A stretch of DNA of 64,000 nucleotides from a virus, in IMG/VR virus record IMGVR_UViG_3300018933_000001, positions 62,001-126,000 of that record; one strand, 5' to 3'. The translations under genes were made by a program, and so were the position numbers. This document shows positions 23,272 to 31,376 of this stretch, in pieces (the first letter of the stretch is position 1; the number at the start of each line of letters is the position of its first letter). The notes under the pieces are model-generated. The model was not told where the DNA came from. It did no database searches and worked only from the letters and a program-made list of their open reading frames with translations.

Positions 23272-24687
23272 ATGCCAGATATATCCCAACAACTACTACA
23301 GTTAAGAAAAGAATTAGGATTTACACAAAAAGAATTAGCTAATTTAGTTGGTATTGACCAAACAATGATTTCTGATTACGAGCGAGGAAAGTTTATTCCT
23401 ACTCAGAAGACTATTAATAAATTTGCTAAGCAAGGAATAGTTATAGATTTAGACTCAAATCAAGTAGCACAAGTGAAAAATTATCAAACCAGAGAAAGTA
23501 ATAAGGAGCAAGAAATGATAAACATCCCAAAACAAATCATAAACCTAAGAGAAAACTTATGTCTTAATCAAAGTTCTTTTGCTCGAAAGATTGGAGTTAG
23601 CCCAACAACTTTATGCGAGATTGAGTCTGGTAAAAGAGATATATCTGCTACAACTTTGAAAAAGATAAAAGATAAGGTAGGGGTAGATTTAGAGGTAAAC
23701 GTCCCAACTAACATCCAAATACAAACTGCTGCAAAAGAAATATCTGATAAGTTTGGGATTACTTGGTTTGACAATAAGGAAGAAGAAACAATGAGTCAAG
23801 AAATAGGTCACGTAAGATTTACTTTCAATATTGAGAATGAAATCTTTGAACTAATCTACTCTTCTTATAAAGAGACAAGGGAAACTACTCACATTTATAA
23901 TCTTATTCTCAATCAAGAATACTTTGACTTTACTAAGTTTCTATCTAAGAAATATCCAAATCAAATTAGAAATCTAGAAATACAAAACATCCAAAAGGTT
24001 TTGTTATTAGTCTCTAGTAATAAAACTAACTATTTCTACACTCTAAAAATTGTAGGAGCTGGTATGACAGGAATTGTTACTTTTAAACCTTCTAAATTTG
24101 AAGACGTGATAGAGAAACCAGATATGAGAGAAGAACCTATTATAAGAGCAGTAGTAGAGAAGAAAAAAGAAGAATCAAATCCTGAACGAAACATCCTTAT
24201 TCTCTGTCAAAAAATTATTCAAATCCGCGACGTATTCAACGAGTTGCTAGAACAAGCAGAAGCAGTAGTTCAGCCAATTGCAGATAAACAAATCGAAGAT
24301 AAAGTTAAAAAAGAACAAGAGAAGAAAGAACCTAAAATAGTAGAAGTAGTTCACAAAGCTTTTAAACAAGAAGTAGGGACTATTAATTATATCCAAGTAG
24401 GAACAGTTAATGATAAGAATCAAGTAATATTTAACACTCCTCCATTATCAGAAGCTAAATGTAAAGAGAAACAAAAATATCAATGGAAAACTTATCACTT
24501 AGCTTTTATTTATCAAACTGTCTGGACTTATAATAGTGGGGAAACTAAAGCAGGACAATTTAAAGAGTTTGTCCCTACTAATAAGATTCAAGAAATTGAG
24601 TCTACGGATGGCAGAGGAGTTATTGGTTATGTAGAATACAAAGCCGGAATAGTAGAAGTTATCTATTACGATAGATTTGTTGATTAA
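23272..24687 (+). CDS. double-XRE regulator fused to phage-specific C-terminal module, 471 aa
   Basis: Two helix-turn-helix domains of the Cro/CI type: residues 6-55 (QLRKELGFTQKELANLVGID...YERGK) and about 86-142 (LRENLCLNQSSFARKIGVSP...IESGKRDIS). A middle beta-rich region has no known match. The last 95 residues (VGTVNDKNQVIFN ... IYYDRFVD) belong to the same module as in 22775, 24709, 27602 and 33247. The fusion suggests that the module senses or binds something linked to transcription control. GGAGG precedes the start. Confidence 0.8.
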   Translation: MPDISQQLLQLRKELGFTQKELANLVGIDQTMISDYERGKFIPTQKTINKFAKQGIVIDLDSNQVAQVKNYQTRESNKEQEMINIPKQIINLRENLCLNQSSFARKIGVSPTTLCEIESGKRDISATTLKKIKDKVGVDLEVNVPTNIQIQTAAKEISDKFGITWFDNKEEETMSQEIGHVRFTFNIENEIFELIYSSYKETRETTHIYNLILNQEYFDFTKFLSKKYPNQIRNLEIQNIQKVLLLVSSNKTNYFYTLKIVGAGMTGIVTFKPSKFEDVIEKPDMREEPIIRAVVEKKKEESNPERNILILCQKIIQIRDVFNELLEQAEAVVQPIADKQIEDKVKKEQEKKEPKIVEVVHKAFKQEVGTINYIQVGTVNDKNQVIFNTPPLSEAKCKEKQKYQWKTYHLAFIYQTVWTYNSGETKAGQFKEFVPTNKIQEIESTDGRGVIGYVEYKAGIVEVIYYDRFVD

Positions 24688-24708
24688 TTACTAGAAGGGG
24701 AGAAGTAA

Positions 24709-25290
24709 ATGACATATAAACACTTTGAGTATGAAAAGCAACAGATAGCGAATAGTTGGAGTGCTGATGCTAATAATCAAGAACTCTGGAAATTAGTTCA
24801 AGATATGTTGACTTATATCAAAGAAAAGGAATCTGGGACTATTATAACTGAGAAAGAAGTACAGAAGAAAATGGAACAAGAAATCCTAATGAAAACAAGA
24901 GGGGTATACAAATATGTAACTTCTTGCTATTACAAAGATAATACATCTACTAAGAATGCTTTGGTTCAAGTAGGTTACTTAGATTTAGATGACAACATTG
25001 TTTTCAATGAGCCAGATAAAGAATTTGTAGGTAAGCCAGACACATTAGTTAGATATCTCCCGGGTTTCATGGTTAGAGGATATCGTAGTTGTGAGGAATG
25101 CGTACCGATTACCAACTCTCATAACGGTAAAGATACTAGAGAAATTAATGAAGTGATTAGTAATAGTAGCGTTATTCATTACTCTCCTTCTACTTATGGT
25201 AGCTCTCCTAAAGTAACTTATGCCATTATTGGTTACTTGAACGAAGACGGGGAACTTGTCTACTACAACCAAATAGCTAACAAAGAGTAA
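24709..25290 (+). CDS. modular accessory protein, C-terminal Y-D motif family, 193 aa
   Basis: Helical N-terminal module (residues 1-60), then VQVGYLDLDDNIVFNEPDKEF and a final GYLNEDGELVYYNQIANKE. Same family as the end of the XRE protein upstream. Function unknown. Confidence 0.72.
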   Translation: MTYKHFEYEKQQIANSWSADANNQELWKLVQDMLTYIKEKESGTIITEKEVQKKMEQEILMKTRGVYKYVTSCYYKDNTSTKNALVQVGYLDLDDNIVFNEPDKEFVGKPDTLVRYLPGFMVRGYRSCEECVPITNSHNGKDTREINEVISNSSVIHYSPSTYGSSPKVTYAIIGYLNEDGELVYYNQIANKE

Positions 25291-25344
25291 TTAGTAGTTT
25301 AAGAGAGGAGGTTACTAACTCTCTATTAGAAAAAGGAAGGAATA

Positions 25345-25410
25345 GTGACTAATCCAAACAATCCACTTAACTTAATAGAGTTCGATTTAGGGAGTGAAGA
25401 AGATGAATAA
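25345..25410 (+). CDS. possible acidic micro-protein, 21 aa
   Basis: GTG 25345 after GGAAGGA, frame ends at 25410, overlapping the next gene by 8 bp. The peptide is acidic (ends GSEEDE). The preceding 50 bp hold a hairpin of AGAGAG/CTCTCT containing AGGAGG. Translation is uncertain. Confidence 0.3.
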   Translation: MTNPNNPLNLIEFDLGSEEDE

Positions 25411-25861
25411 TAAAGAAAGACTAAGAATCCACAAACTGCATTATGCTAGTTTAGCCGAAAAAATTAAAGATGATAAAGACTTAACTAATCTCATAGAATG
25501 GTTAATTTCTGACCTTGAATCTTATGTTAAAAGAGAAGAAGAGTTATTCGACATTGAGAATCACATTCTTCGGATTGATTATAGAGATTACAAGTTCAAG
25601 ATTTATTTAGACGCTGAAAGAAATACTTTAGTTGGAGATGTTCTACTAAATGATGAAATAGATGTAATTGGGTTGGAATCTGATTCTCTTACTAATTTAC
25701 TAAACGAACTGGAAAGCGAAGTAGACGAACAAATTAATTACAGATACCAAAGTCAACTAGCAAAAGAGATTATTCAATATCAAGACAGAATAAAAGAGTT
25801 AGAACAAGAGATAAAAAAGAAACAGTATTCTGAACCAATGTGGATTTATTGTGGAGGTTAA
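25403..25861 (+). CDS. HicB-like domain protein, 152 aa
   Basis: ATG 25403 has GGAG at spacing 8, preferred to an in-frame GTG at 25394. A helical N-terminal module is followed by a HicB-like beta-alpha unit at about residues 55-115 (IDYRDYKFKIYLDAE, GDVLLNDEID, then SLTNLLNELESEVDEQI), then a coiled-coil end. One of many copies of this unit in the window. Confidence 0.68.
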   Translation: MNNKERLRIHKLHYASLAEKIKDDKDLTNLIEWLISDLESYVKREEELFDIENHILRIDYRDYKFKIYLDAERNTLVGDVLLNDEIDVIGLESDSLTNLLNELESEVDEQINYRYQSQLAKEIIQYQDRIKELEQEIKKKQYSEPMWIYCGG

Positions 25862-25864
25862 ATA

Positions 25865-26089
25865 ATGATTACTAAGATAATGAAATTCAAATGTGAATGT
25901 AACGGTTACGTCTTAGTTCTTGAAGAAATAGAGAAAAACTGTTATAAAACTTTCTGCTATGAAATACCTTATTTCTGTGAAGAACTCTGGAAAGCAGATT
26001 TAAACACTATCATTGGTAGCTTTGTTCTAAAAGTATCAGGAATTAAAAGAAACGAAGAAAAAACAATCCGCATAGTTACTAGAGATTAG
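25865..26089 (+). CDS. short HicB-like protein, 74 aa
   Basis: Pattern CNGYVLVLEEIEKNCYKTFCYEI resembles the first two strands of the HicB-like unit found nearby; the helix that should follow is weak. Three bp after the preceding gene. Family assignment tentative. Confidence 0.6.
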   Translation: MITKIMKFKCECNGYVLVLEEIEKNCYKTFCYEIPYFCEELWKADLNTIIGSFVLKVSGIKRNEEKTIRIVTRD

Positions 26090-26117
26090 TCTTGTACCTT
26101 TCTTTTTAAGAAACACT

Positions 26118-26351
26118 ATGAGAAAACCTACTTTGCCTGAAGCTGCATTTTTAGCTGTTACTTCTACTACAGCGGTAGTATCTAGTGCAATTTTAGTACC
26201 AGAAATAGCTGAAGAAGTTGGACAAGCTATGCAACAAGCTGCTCAATCTTCAACTCCTGAAAATGATTTTAATAACGGGTATTTAGCTGGAGGTATTACA
26301 GTTGCTTCTGGTGTTGGAGCTGTAATGTATAAAAAAGCTAACGAACCTTAA
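26118..26351 (+). CDS. small membrane-like protein, 77 aa
   Basis: Two hydrophobic, Ala/Gly/Val-rich segments (about 8-31 and 52-72) around a polar AQSSTPENDFNN linker, ending MYKKANEP. Could insert in membrane or be a secreted/structural helix. No family recognised. Confidence 0.62.
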   Translation: MRKPTLPEAAFLAVTSTTAVVSSAILVPEIAEEVGQAMQQAAQSSTPENDFNNGYLAGGITVASGVGAVMYKKANEP

Positions 26352-26462
26352 GTAAATAGTCAAGGGTGCATATATTAATCAATTAACTTAAGAGGATAAA
26401 TGGATTTCTGTAAAAAATAGTCGCTACAGAAGCTAGAAAAGGAATACTGAGGAGAAAACAGA

Positions 26463-26855
26463 ATGACTAAATATCAAGAGTTTCAAGAAAAAATGAAAAA
26501 TGTCCCTACTGTCTGTGGTTATGATTCCAAAGATGTAGTAGCACTAAAATATAAACAGTTATTAGAAAAAGTCTTAGAAGAATTCAAACTATTAGAAGAC
26601 AATTTAGAGTGGAGAAGAAAAGTTGAAGCTAAAGAATGGGGAGATGATGATATTGATTACTTTGAGTCAGGTGAAGAAAGAAAAGTATGGGATGAACTGA
26701 TGAAACAGAAAATAGAAGAAACTAAGACTAATCCACCTTGCCACAATCTAGTATCAAAAATACTCAAGAACAATCCTCAAGTAGTTGATGAGCTTTTTCA
26801 ACTGTTATCTGATTTCAAATTCAAAGTAGAAGAAGGTATTGGTGAGGAAGAATAG
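26463..26855 (+). CDS. hypothetical helical protein, 130 aa
   Basis: Begins TKYQEFQEKMKN, resembling the helical N-terminal module of the neighbouring modular proteins (for example SKYQHYKKELED at 33247), but lacks their C-terminal modules. Acidic and helical throughout. The 110 bp before it show no gene that I can support. Confidence 0.65.
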   Translation: MTKYQEFQEKMKNVPTVCGYDSKDVVALKYKQLLEKVLEEFKLLEDNLEWRRKVEAKEWGDDDIDYFESGEERKVWDELMKQKIEETKTNPPCHNLVSKILKNNPQVVDELFQLLSDFKFKVEEGIGEEE

Positions 26856-26909
26856 AAAGAGTTATTAGGGTGCTTTTACTAAACTAACCAAAACAAGAGA
26901 TAGAAAATT

Positions 26910-27539
26910 ATGAAACCTCAAGAGCGACTAGAAAAACTTACAGAATCTATTGAAAAGACAAAAGAAATTATTAGACTAAATAAAAATATAGATGATTCTA
27001 CACCAATAGATTACTGGGAACTATGGTTAGACCAACAAGAATATGCAAGAAAAGATTTAGTACAAGAGATAGCAAAAGAGAGTAAAGAAATGAAAGAAGG
27101 ACTCAGAACCCTAAATACCTTAATTACTTACAAAGGCTACGAACTATTAGTAGAAGTAGTACATTTTATTCCTGAGAAATCTTATAACTTAGAGAAAAGA
27201 CATATTCCTAGTGGTTATACTACTTATGGTGGAAAATGCAAAGAGATTAATTTTGTTAAAGGTCTTTGTTTAGAACTTCATGAATTAGCAGATGAATTTA
27301 AGAAAGCTGTCAACGAGAAGCTGAAGCTAGACAAAGAAAAGATAGAAGAACCTAAAAATAAAACTGTTAACCATCTTAGAACACAATTAGATAGATTAGC
27401 TCAAAGAGATAAAGAAGTTAACTTTACACCGTTTGAGTTAAGAGGACAGTTAATAGAGATATATCATTTGTTTGGTAAGATTCTAGGTATAACTTTAGAT
27501 GATATTTATAGATACTACTTTGAGAGAGCTGAGAAATAA
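26910..27539 (+). CDS. HicB-like domain protein, 209 aa
   Basis: N-terminal coiled-coil (1-65), central HicB-like unit (LITYKGYELLVEVVHF ... YGGKCKEINF ... LCLELHELADEFKKAV, about 69-140) and a C-terminal helical part reminiscent of small phage nucleotide-pyrophosphatase-like helices. Function unknown. Confidence 0.68.
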   Translation: MKPQERLEKLTESIEKTKEIIRLNKNIDDSTPIDYWELWLDQQEYARKDLVQEIAKESKEMKEGLRTLNTLITYKGYELLVEVVHFIPEKSYNLEKRHIPSGYTTYGGKCKEINFVKGLCLELHELADEFKKAVNEKLKLDKEKIEEPKNKTVNHLRTQLDRLAQRDKEVNFTPFELRGQLIEIYHLFGKILGITLDDIYRYYFERAEK

Positions 27540-27550
27540 ATAAGTAAAAG

Positions 27551-27575
27551 AGGGAGCTATTAAACTCCCTTAAAC
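27551..27575 (+). terminator. hairpin, possible terminator
   Basis: AGGGAG (27551-27556) pairs with CTCCCT (27565-27570) around an eight-base loop, followed by TAAAC. The T run is poor, so terminator strength is doubtful. Confidence 0.4.
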
Positions 27576-27601
27576 ATCTTAAAAACTAAGAGGAATAAAT
27601 A

Positions 27602-27895
27602 ATGGCTAAGAAAGTATTTAAATATAGTGATGATAACGGCAAGTTTGTAGAAGTAGGAGTATTAACAGATAGCGAAGAAGTAATATTCCACGAACCAATT
27701 AGAGGAAGAATGACTTGTATTGCTCTGTATTATCCAGATTTCTACATTCAAAAAGAAGACGGAGAATATGATGAAGTATTACCTACTAAAATTAGAAGAG
27801 AGATTATTACTAATATAGAGGGGCTGAATTATACCCTTGGTTATATTGACCATAACGATAAAGTTGTATTTTATGACCAATATCTAGCTAACTAA
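27602..27895 (+). CDS. stand-alone Y-D motif module protein, 97 aa
   Basis: Consists almost only of the module found at the ends of 22775, 23272, 24709 and 33247: VEVGVLTDSEEVIFHEP near residue 17 and LGYIDHNDKVVFYDQYLAN at the end. It defines the module boundaries as about 90 residues. Function unknown. Confidence 0.72.
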   Translation: MAKKVFKYSDDNGKFVEVGVLTDSEEVIFHEPIRGRMTCIALYYPDFYIQKEDGEYDEVLPTKIRREIITNIEGLNYTLGYIDHNDKVVFYDQYLAN

Positions 27896-27908
27896 TAGGA
27901 CAAAACTT

Positions 27909-28298
27909 ATGACTCTGGAATCTCTCACTGCTAAGTTACTTACAGACCCTGAAGTTAAGAGACATTACGAGGAGATGAAGATGGAATTTAACATTGCTAA
28001 AGAAATCATTAAACTTAGAACCAAGTTCGGATTAACCCAAAGACAATTAGCAGAGAAAGTAGGTATTAAACAACCTCAATTGGCTAGGATTGAAACAGGT
28101 AAACAGTTAGCTAGATTGGATACTTTGAAATTGATAGCTGAAAGTATGGGTTATTCAGTAGAAATCAGATTGGTTCCTCAAGAAACAGAACAAACAGCAG
28201 AAGAATTTGAAGAAGAGTATCATCGCAGAATAACTAGAGTAGAAAATGGAGAGGATGATGAGAATTGTTGGATTGAATATCCTACTAGAGAAGAATAA
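27909..28298 (+). CDS. XRE-family regulator, HigA-like, 129 aa
   Basis: Residues 30-85 form a Cro/CI helix-turn-helix (LRTKFGLTQRQLAEKVGIKQ...IETGK...LDTLKLIAESMGY). The N-terminal LLTDPEVKRHYEEM and following strand VEIRLVP resemble HigA antitoxins. No HigB-like toxin gene is adjacent. Likely DNA-binding regulator of this accessory block. Confidence 0.8.
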   Translation: MTLESLTAKLLTDPEVKRHYEEMKMEFNIAKEIIKLRTKFGLTQRQLAEKVGIKQPQLARIETGKQLARLDTLKLIAESMGYSVEIRLVPQETEQTAEEFEEEYHRRITRVENGEDDENCWIEYPTREE

Positions 28299-28316
28299 CT
28301 TATTAGGAGAAAATAA

Positions 28317-28574
28317 ATGGTTGCTAGTTATATCAACGGTCAGAATGAGAGATTTTTTGTTATAGAAGACTACACTATTAATGGATTTAATATCCAAATA
28401 GATAAGAAAGAAGCTACTGAAGAGTTCTATGGTAAAATATATAACTCTTATGAGCCTTATGATTTAATCAAGACTATGAAAGATTTAGATTTAGAGAATC
28501 TAAAAAATAGTATTAAGGATTATACTTATAAGCTAATTTTATTAGGGAACTCTTTAATAATGAGTAATTACTAA
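28317..28574 (+). CDS. HicB-like domain protein, 85 aa
   Basis: Residues 18-75 match the local HicB-like unit (YTINGFNIQIDKKEATEEFYGKI is split by the usual turn, then DLDLENLKNSIKDYTYKL). AGGAG precedes the ATG. It is convergent with the helicase gene; the 156 bp between them hold one copy of a 23-bp direct repeat and no gene. Confidence 0.65.
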   Translation: MVASYINGQNERFFVIEDYTINGFNIQIDKKEATEEFYGKIYNSYEPYDLIKTMKDLDLENLKNSIKDYTYKLILLGNSLIMSNY

Positions 28575-28674
28575 TTTTTAAATAACTAATAGGAAGAGGT
28601 AGATTATTATTCAAGATATTTTTAGATTCTTTTCTAAATTTAACTGAAATAATAACTTACCATCCTCACTGCTA

Positions 28675-28698
28675 CTTTTTTATTAATCTCTGGGTATA
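28675..28698 (+). repeat. direct repeat flanking helicase gene, copy 1
   Basis: TTTTTATTAATCTCTGGGTA and its flanks recur at 30598-30620 with about two mismatches in 22. The two copies are in the same orientation and lie on either side of the minus-strand helicase gene, about 1.9 kb apart. They could mark an insertion of that gene or be paired regulatory sites. Confidence 0.55.
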
Positions 28699-28730
28699 CC
28701 GACTTTAGAGATTCTAAAAAATTACCGCAA

Positions 28731-30518
28731 TTATTCTTCTAAGATTTCCATAACTTTAACTGTCTTTCCATCTATCCGGATACTCTTAGTTCTAGTAGAG
28801 CAATACTGAGTAACATCGCTAGCCTTACCTTTCTTGCTTAGATGTAATCGAGTATAAACGTCATTAACTACAGTTTTGAGATGAGGTAGAGTATAAACCT
28901 CTCCTACTACTAACAATCTGTTTAACTCAGATTTGATACACTGTTGAATATCTACGTTTTTAAACTTGAGTTCGTTCTTAAGTCTATCAGGTAGATAGTT
29001 AACAGCTTTCATTCTCTCAGCACCTAGCTGCTCATAACTTTCTTTGATGAGGGGGAATCTATCTCCTAAATAGACCCTCTCATTTTCATTTTCTATATAA
29101 CTAATGCAATTAGACTTAAAAGACTTACTGCTCAATCTATGAATAAAGCTATTCTCATTCTGAACGTTAACAAAGTCTTGGTCGTTAGCTAGTTCAAATC
29201 CAGCTTCAACATAAGCTTCTCTAACACTCAGACCATCATGATAAACGTTACTAGAGACTTCCCATCTTCTCTTATCATTGAGCATCATATACTTATTGAA
29301 GTAGAGTTCTCCATCTGTTCCTTTACTAATATAATTGTCATCAGAATAGCCGTATCTAGTATTGCTTTCCCAGTCTATTAAAAAAGCTTTCTGTTCAGAC
29401 TCATTACCTTTATGATAGAGAGATAGTAGATTAGTAGTTTGCTCTACTTTGGTTTTAATTAATTCATCAAACTCTTCTTGAGATAGCAAGCTAGCATCAG
29501 TATTATAAAGATGATAAATTTCCTTTCTGAACGGATTAGTAAGAGTTCTGATTCTACCAGCTATCTGTCTAATATCTGTATCAATACTAATTAAAGTGTT
29601 CTTATTTTGAGTGTTACTAACGACGTAGATAACTCCAGTTTCAGAATAGAAGTCGCATCCTTTAAATGCAGTAGATGTAATAAAGTTGAATTTCTTCTCT
29701 GGGTCAAGTGCTTTCTCTATCTGAAATATATCCATCTTGCTTTGGTTGACTTTGTTGTTAGCACAAATAACTCTAACTTCACTAGGACGTAAATCAGCAG
29801 CTTCAATGATGTTTAGAATAGAGTTAACTGAATTAACAAAGAAATAAGCAGATTTTGAATAATGACCGTTAGGCATTTTAATACCTTCATCACCAGCAGC
29901 TTTATAAGCTTCAATAATATTACAAGCTAACTGGTAAGGTTTATTAGTTTTCTTGCGTTCTACTTTGACTTTGGTGTATTCTCCCCAGTTAATCTGATAC
30001 TCATCTAATCCTTTCAAACATTCAGGATAATACTCAGACTTAATAGGAGTAGCAGAAATATAAGTAACATAATCAAATTCTTGAACTGAATTTAACAATC
30101 TATCTATTGCAGCATCTCTATATGAGTAAGCGTCTAGCAAATCAGAAAACTCATCTACTAAAACTCTGTATTTATCTTTGTTATTAGAAGATAACAGTCT
30201 CGAAACTCTATCAAAACTATCATAAGTAACCATTATCTTTGGGACTTTAGTAGTGTTGATATAGCTAACTAAATCTCTCTCTTTAATACCACCATAAAAA
30301 CCAAATATCTTCTCAGCTCTCCTTTTATTTGGATACTGGTCTACTTTGTTTCTAATTATCTCAATAGTGGGAACTGCTAAGATATAGGGGTTTTGGTCTT
30401 CAAGAGCTAATACTGATGCTCCTACACCAGTTTCGTGTTTATCAATTATACCTTTTGGTAGTTCAGTCATAAACTCTGAACAGTAACGGGAATTAGGAGG
30501 TGCGTCGATGATTATCAT
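28731..30518 (-). CDS. SF2 helicase-like ATPase with lysine-less P-loop, 595 aa
   Basis: Predicted nucleic-acid-dependent ATPase. KHETGVGAS (residues 27-35) stands where motif I should have GK(T/S), so the lysine is missing but the earlier K27-x-x-TG-x-GA pattern is kept. I associate this with a phage helicase group also present in crAss-like phages. Then come MVTYDS, a Walker B-like LVDEF, motif III YISATP, and motif VI QIAGRIR. Only the helicase core plus a C-terminal region without recognised domains is seen. It reads against all neighbouring genes. Confidence 0.8.
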   Translation of the reverse strand: MIIIDAPPNSRYCSEFMTELPKGIIDKHETGVGASVLALEDQNPYILAVPTIEIIRNKVDQYPNKRRAEKIFGFYGGIKERDLVSYINTTKVPKIMVTYDSFDRVSRLLSSNNKDKYRVLVDEFSDLLDAYSYRDAAIDRLLNSVQEFDYVTYISATPIKSEYYPECLKGLDEYQINWGEYTKVKVERKKTNKPYQLACNIIEAYKAAGDEGIKMPNGHYSKSAYFFVNSVNSILNIIEAADLRPSEVRVICANNKVNQSKMDIFQIEKALDPEKKFNFITSTAFKGCDFYSETGVIYVVSNTQNKNTLISIDTDIRQIAGRIRTLTNPFRKEIYHLYNTDASLLSQEEFDELIKTKVEQTTNLLSLYHKGNESEQKAFLIDWESNTRYGYSDDNYISKGTDGELYFNKYMMLNDKRRWEVSSNVYHDGLSVREAYVEAGFELANDQDFVNVQNENSFIHRLSSKSFKSNCISYIENENERVYLGDRFPLIKESYEQLGAERMKAVNYLPDRLKNELKFKNVDIQQCIKSELNRLLVVGEVYTLPHLKTVVNDVYTRLHLSKKGKASDVTQYCSTRTKSIRIDGKTVKVMEILEE

Positions 30519-30522
30519 TGAG

Positions 30523-30530
30523 TTGCGGAA
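30523..30530 (+). promoter_or_regulatory. TTGCGGAA motif, copy 1 (possible operator)
   Basis: TTGCGGAA followed by GTTTT; an identical octamer followed by CTTTTT is at 30590-30597, 67 bp away. They flank the predicted promoter of the minus-strand helicase gene, one within its leader and one upstream. Confidence 0.45.
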
Positions 30531-30547
30531 GTTTTGTTTACAACTCT

Positions 30548-30556
30548 ATTGTATCA
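30548..30556 (-). promoter_or_regulatory. extended -10 promoter of helicase gene
   Basis: On the minus strand the sequence reads TGATACAAT, an extended -10 element (TG-n-TAcAAT), about 30 bp upstream of the start codon at 30518. No good -35 box is visible. Confidence 0.5.
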
Positions 30557-30589
30557 GAGATTATTTAAAAAGTAGCATCTTAAGAGAAT

Positions 30590-30597
30590 TTGCGGAA
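30590..30597 (+). promoter_or_regulatory. TTGCGGAA motif, copy 2 (possible operator)
   Basis: Second copy of the octamer at 30523. It immediately precedes the second copy of the 23-bp direct repeat. Confidence 0.45.
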
Positions 30598-30620
30598 CTT
30601 TTTATTAATCTGTGGGTTTA
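30598..30620 (+). repeat. direct repeat flanking helicase gene, copy 2
   Basis: Matches 28675-28698 over about 22 bases (TTTTTATTAATCTGTGGGTT in its core) in the same orientation. See copy 1. Confidence 0.55.
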
Positions 30621-30682
30621 GTGGATTTAGCCAGTAATAAAAAAGTAACAGTAAAAAGGAAACAGAATCTATTAATAATGAA

Positions 30683-30985
30683 ATGGAATACAGAGACTTT
30701 ACCTTACAAATTACAGTAGACTCAGATGATGAGTGTGTAATTGGAGAAATAAAACAGTTAGTAGGTTTAAATGAAAGTAAGTATAAGTTCTCAGCTAAAA
30801 CGATATCTGAATTAAAGAAAAAATTTTATCAGCTAATAGATGAAAGAATTGAGGAATTAGGGCAAGATGTCTTTGGAGATATTTACAGTGGAGGAGACGA
30901 TAAAGTTCCCCAGAAGTTATTAGATATTTTAAAGACTGACTACGACGAGTATATGATGATGAATCCTAAATTCTATTTATTTTAA
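30683..30985 (+). CDS. HicB-like domain protein, 100 aa
   Basis: Single HicB-like unit at residues 1-62 (MEYRDFTLQITVDSD, VIGEIKQLVG, then ISELKKKFYQLIDERIEELG). The rest is acidic. It is divergent from the helicase gene. Function unknown. Confidence 0.65.
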   Translation: MEYRDFTLQITVDSDDECVIGEIKQLVGLNESKYKFSAKTISELKKKFYQLIDERIEELGQDVFGDIYSGGDDKVPQKLLDILKTDYDEYMMMNPKFYLF

Positions 30986-30994
30986 ACAATAGTG

Positions 30995-31061
30995 GAGTGT
31001 AGACTTTTTCTAAAATTTGTACTTACATATAGTCCGCAGATTTCAAGAAATGTCTACATTC
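30995..31061 (+). terminator. long-range inverted repeat, possible terminator
   Basis: GAGTGTAGAC (30995-31004) and GTCTACATTC (31052-31061) are complementary over 10 bp (one G-U) with a 47-base loop, followed by TATTTTTG. The region from here to the tRNA promoter (about 31070-31215) shows no gene that I can support. Confidence 0.4.
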
Positions 31062-31218
31062 TATTTTTGACCCGAAAGTTAAAATAAATAGCTTATAAGT
31101 GAGGTACGAGCTAAATACAGAGTAGAGGATTAATAAATTGTGTCAGTCCTTAGAAATTTATTCTAAAGTGGTAGAAATAAAATGAATTATTATAGCCAAT
31201 AGTCAAGTAGAAAACAGT

Positions 31219-31241
31219 CTCGAAACGAGTTCTTACGAGTT
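31219..31241 (+). promoter_or_regulatory. hairpin and ACGAGTT direct repeats upstream of tRNA-Lys
   Basis: CTCG-AAA-CGAG forms a tight hairpin at 31219-31229. ACGAGTT occurs at 31225-31231 and again at 31235-31241, one helical turn apart, overlapping the -35 region of the tRNA promoter. It looks like a dimeric protein-binding site. Confidence 0.4.
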
Positions 31242-31256
31242 AAAAAACTTCTACCA

Positions 31257-31265
31257 TGCTATAAT
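31257..31265 (+). promoter_or_regulatory. extended -10 promoter for tRNA-Lys
   Basis: TGCTATAAT at 31257-31265 is a consensus extended -10 box. The tRNA starts 12 bp downstream. No consensus -35 box is present, which is usual for extended -10 promoters. Confidence 0.7.
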
Positions 31266-31276
31266 TTAAATAACTA

Positions 31277-31348
31277 GGAACCTTGACATAGTGGTTGTGT
31301 AGCTGGCTTTTAACCAGTGTTAGGAAGGTTCGATTCCTTCAGGTTCCA
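31277..31348 (+). tRNA. tRNA-Lys (anticodon TTT)
   Basis: Acceptor stem GGAACCT/AGGTTCC pairs fully. Anticodon stem GCTGG/CCAGT holds a seven-base loop CTTTTAA with anticodon TTT. The T arm GAAGG-TTCGATT-CCTTC is standard, and the discriminator base is A. CCA is not encoded. AAA/AAG codons are very common in these AT-rich genes, so an extra lysine tRNA is plausible. Confidence 0.93.
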
Positions 31349-31376
31349 TTTTTTAATTGAATAAGAGGAAAAGTTC

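Noticed and set aside
26400-26420. Seven-codon frame after AAGAGGA
   Set aside because: Too short and without junction to another gene; could be a leader but nothing supports it.
28731-30518. Bacteroidetes host suggested by the crAss-like helicase pattern
   Set aside because: Many genes have strong GGAGG sites, which genes of that host group usually lack; the helicase alone is weak host evidence.
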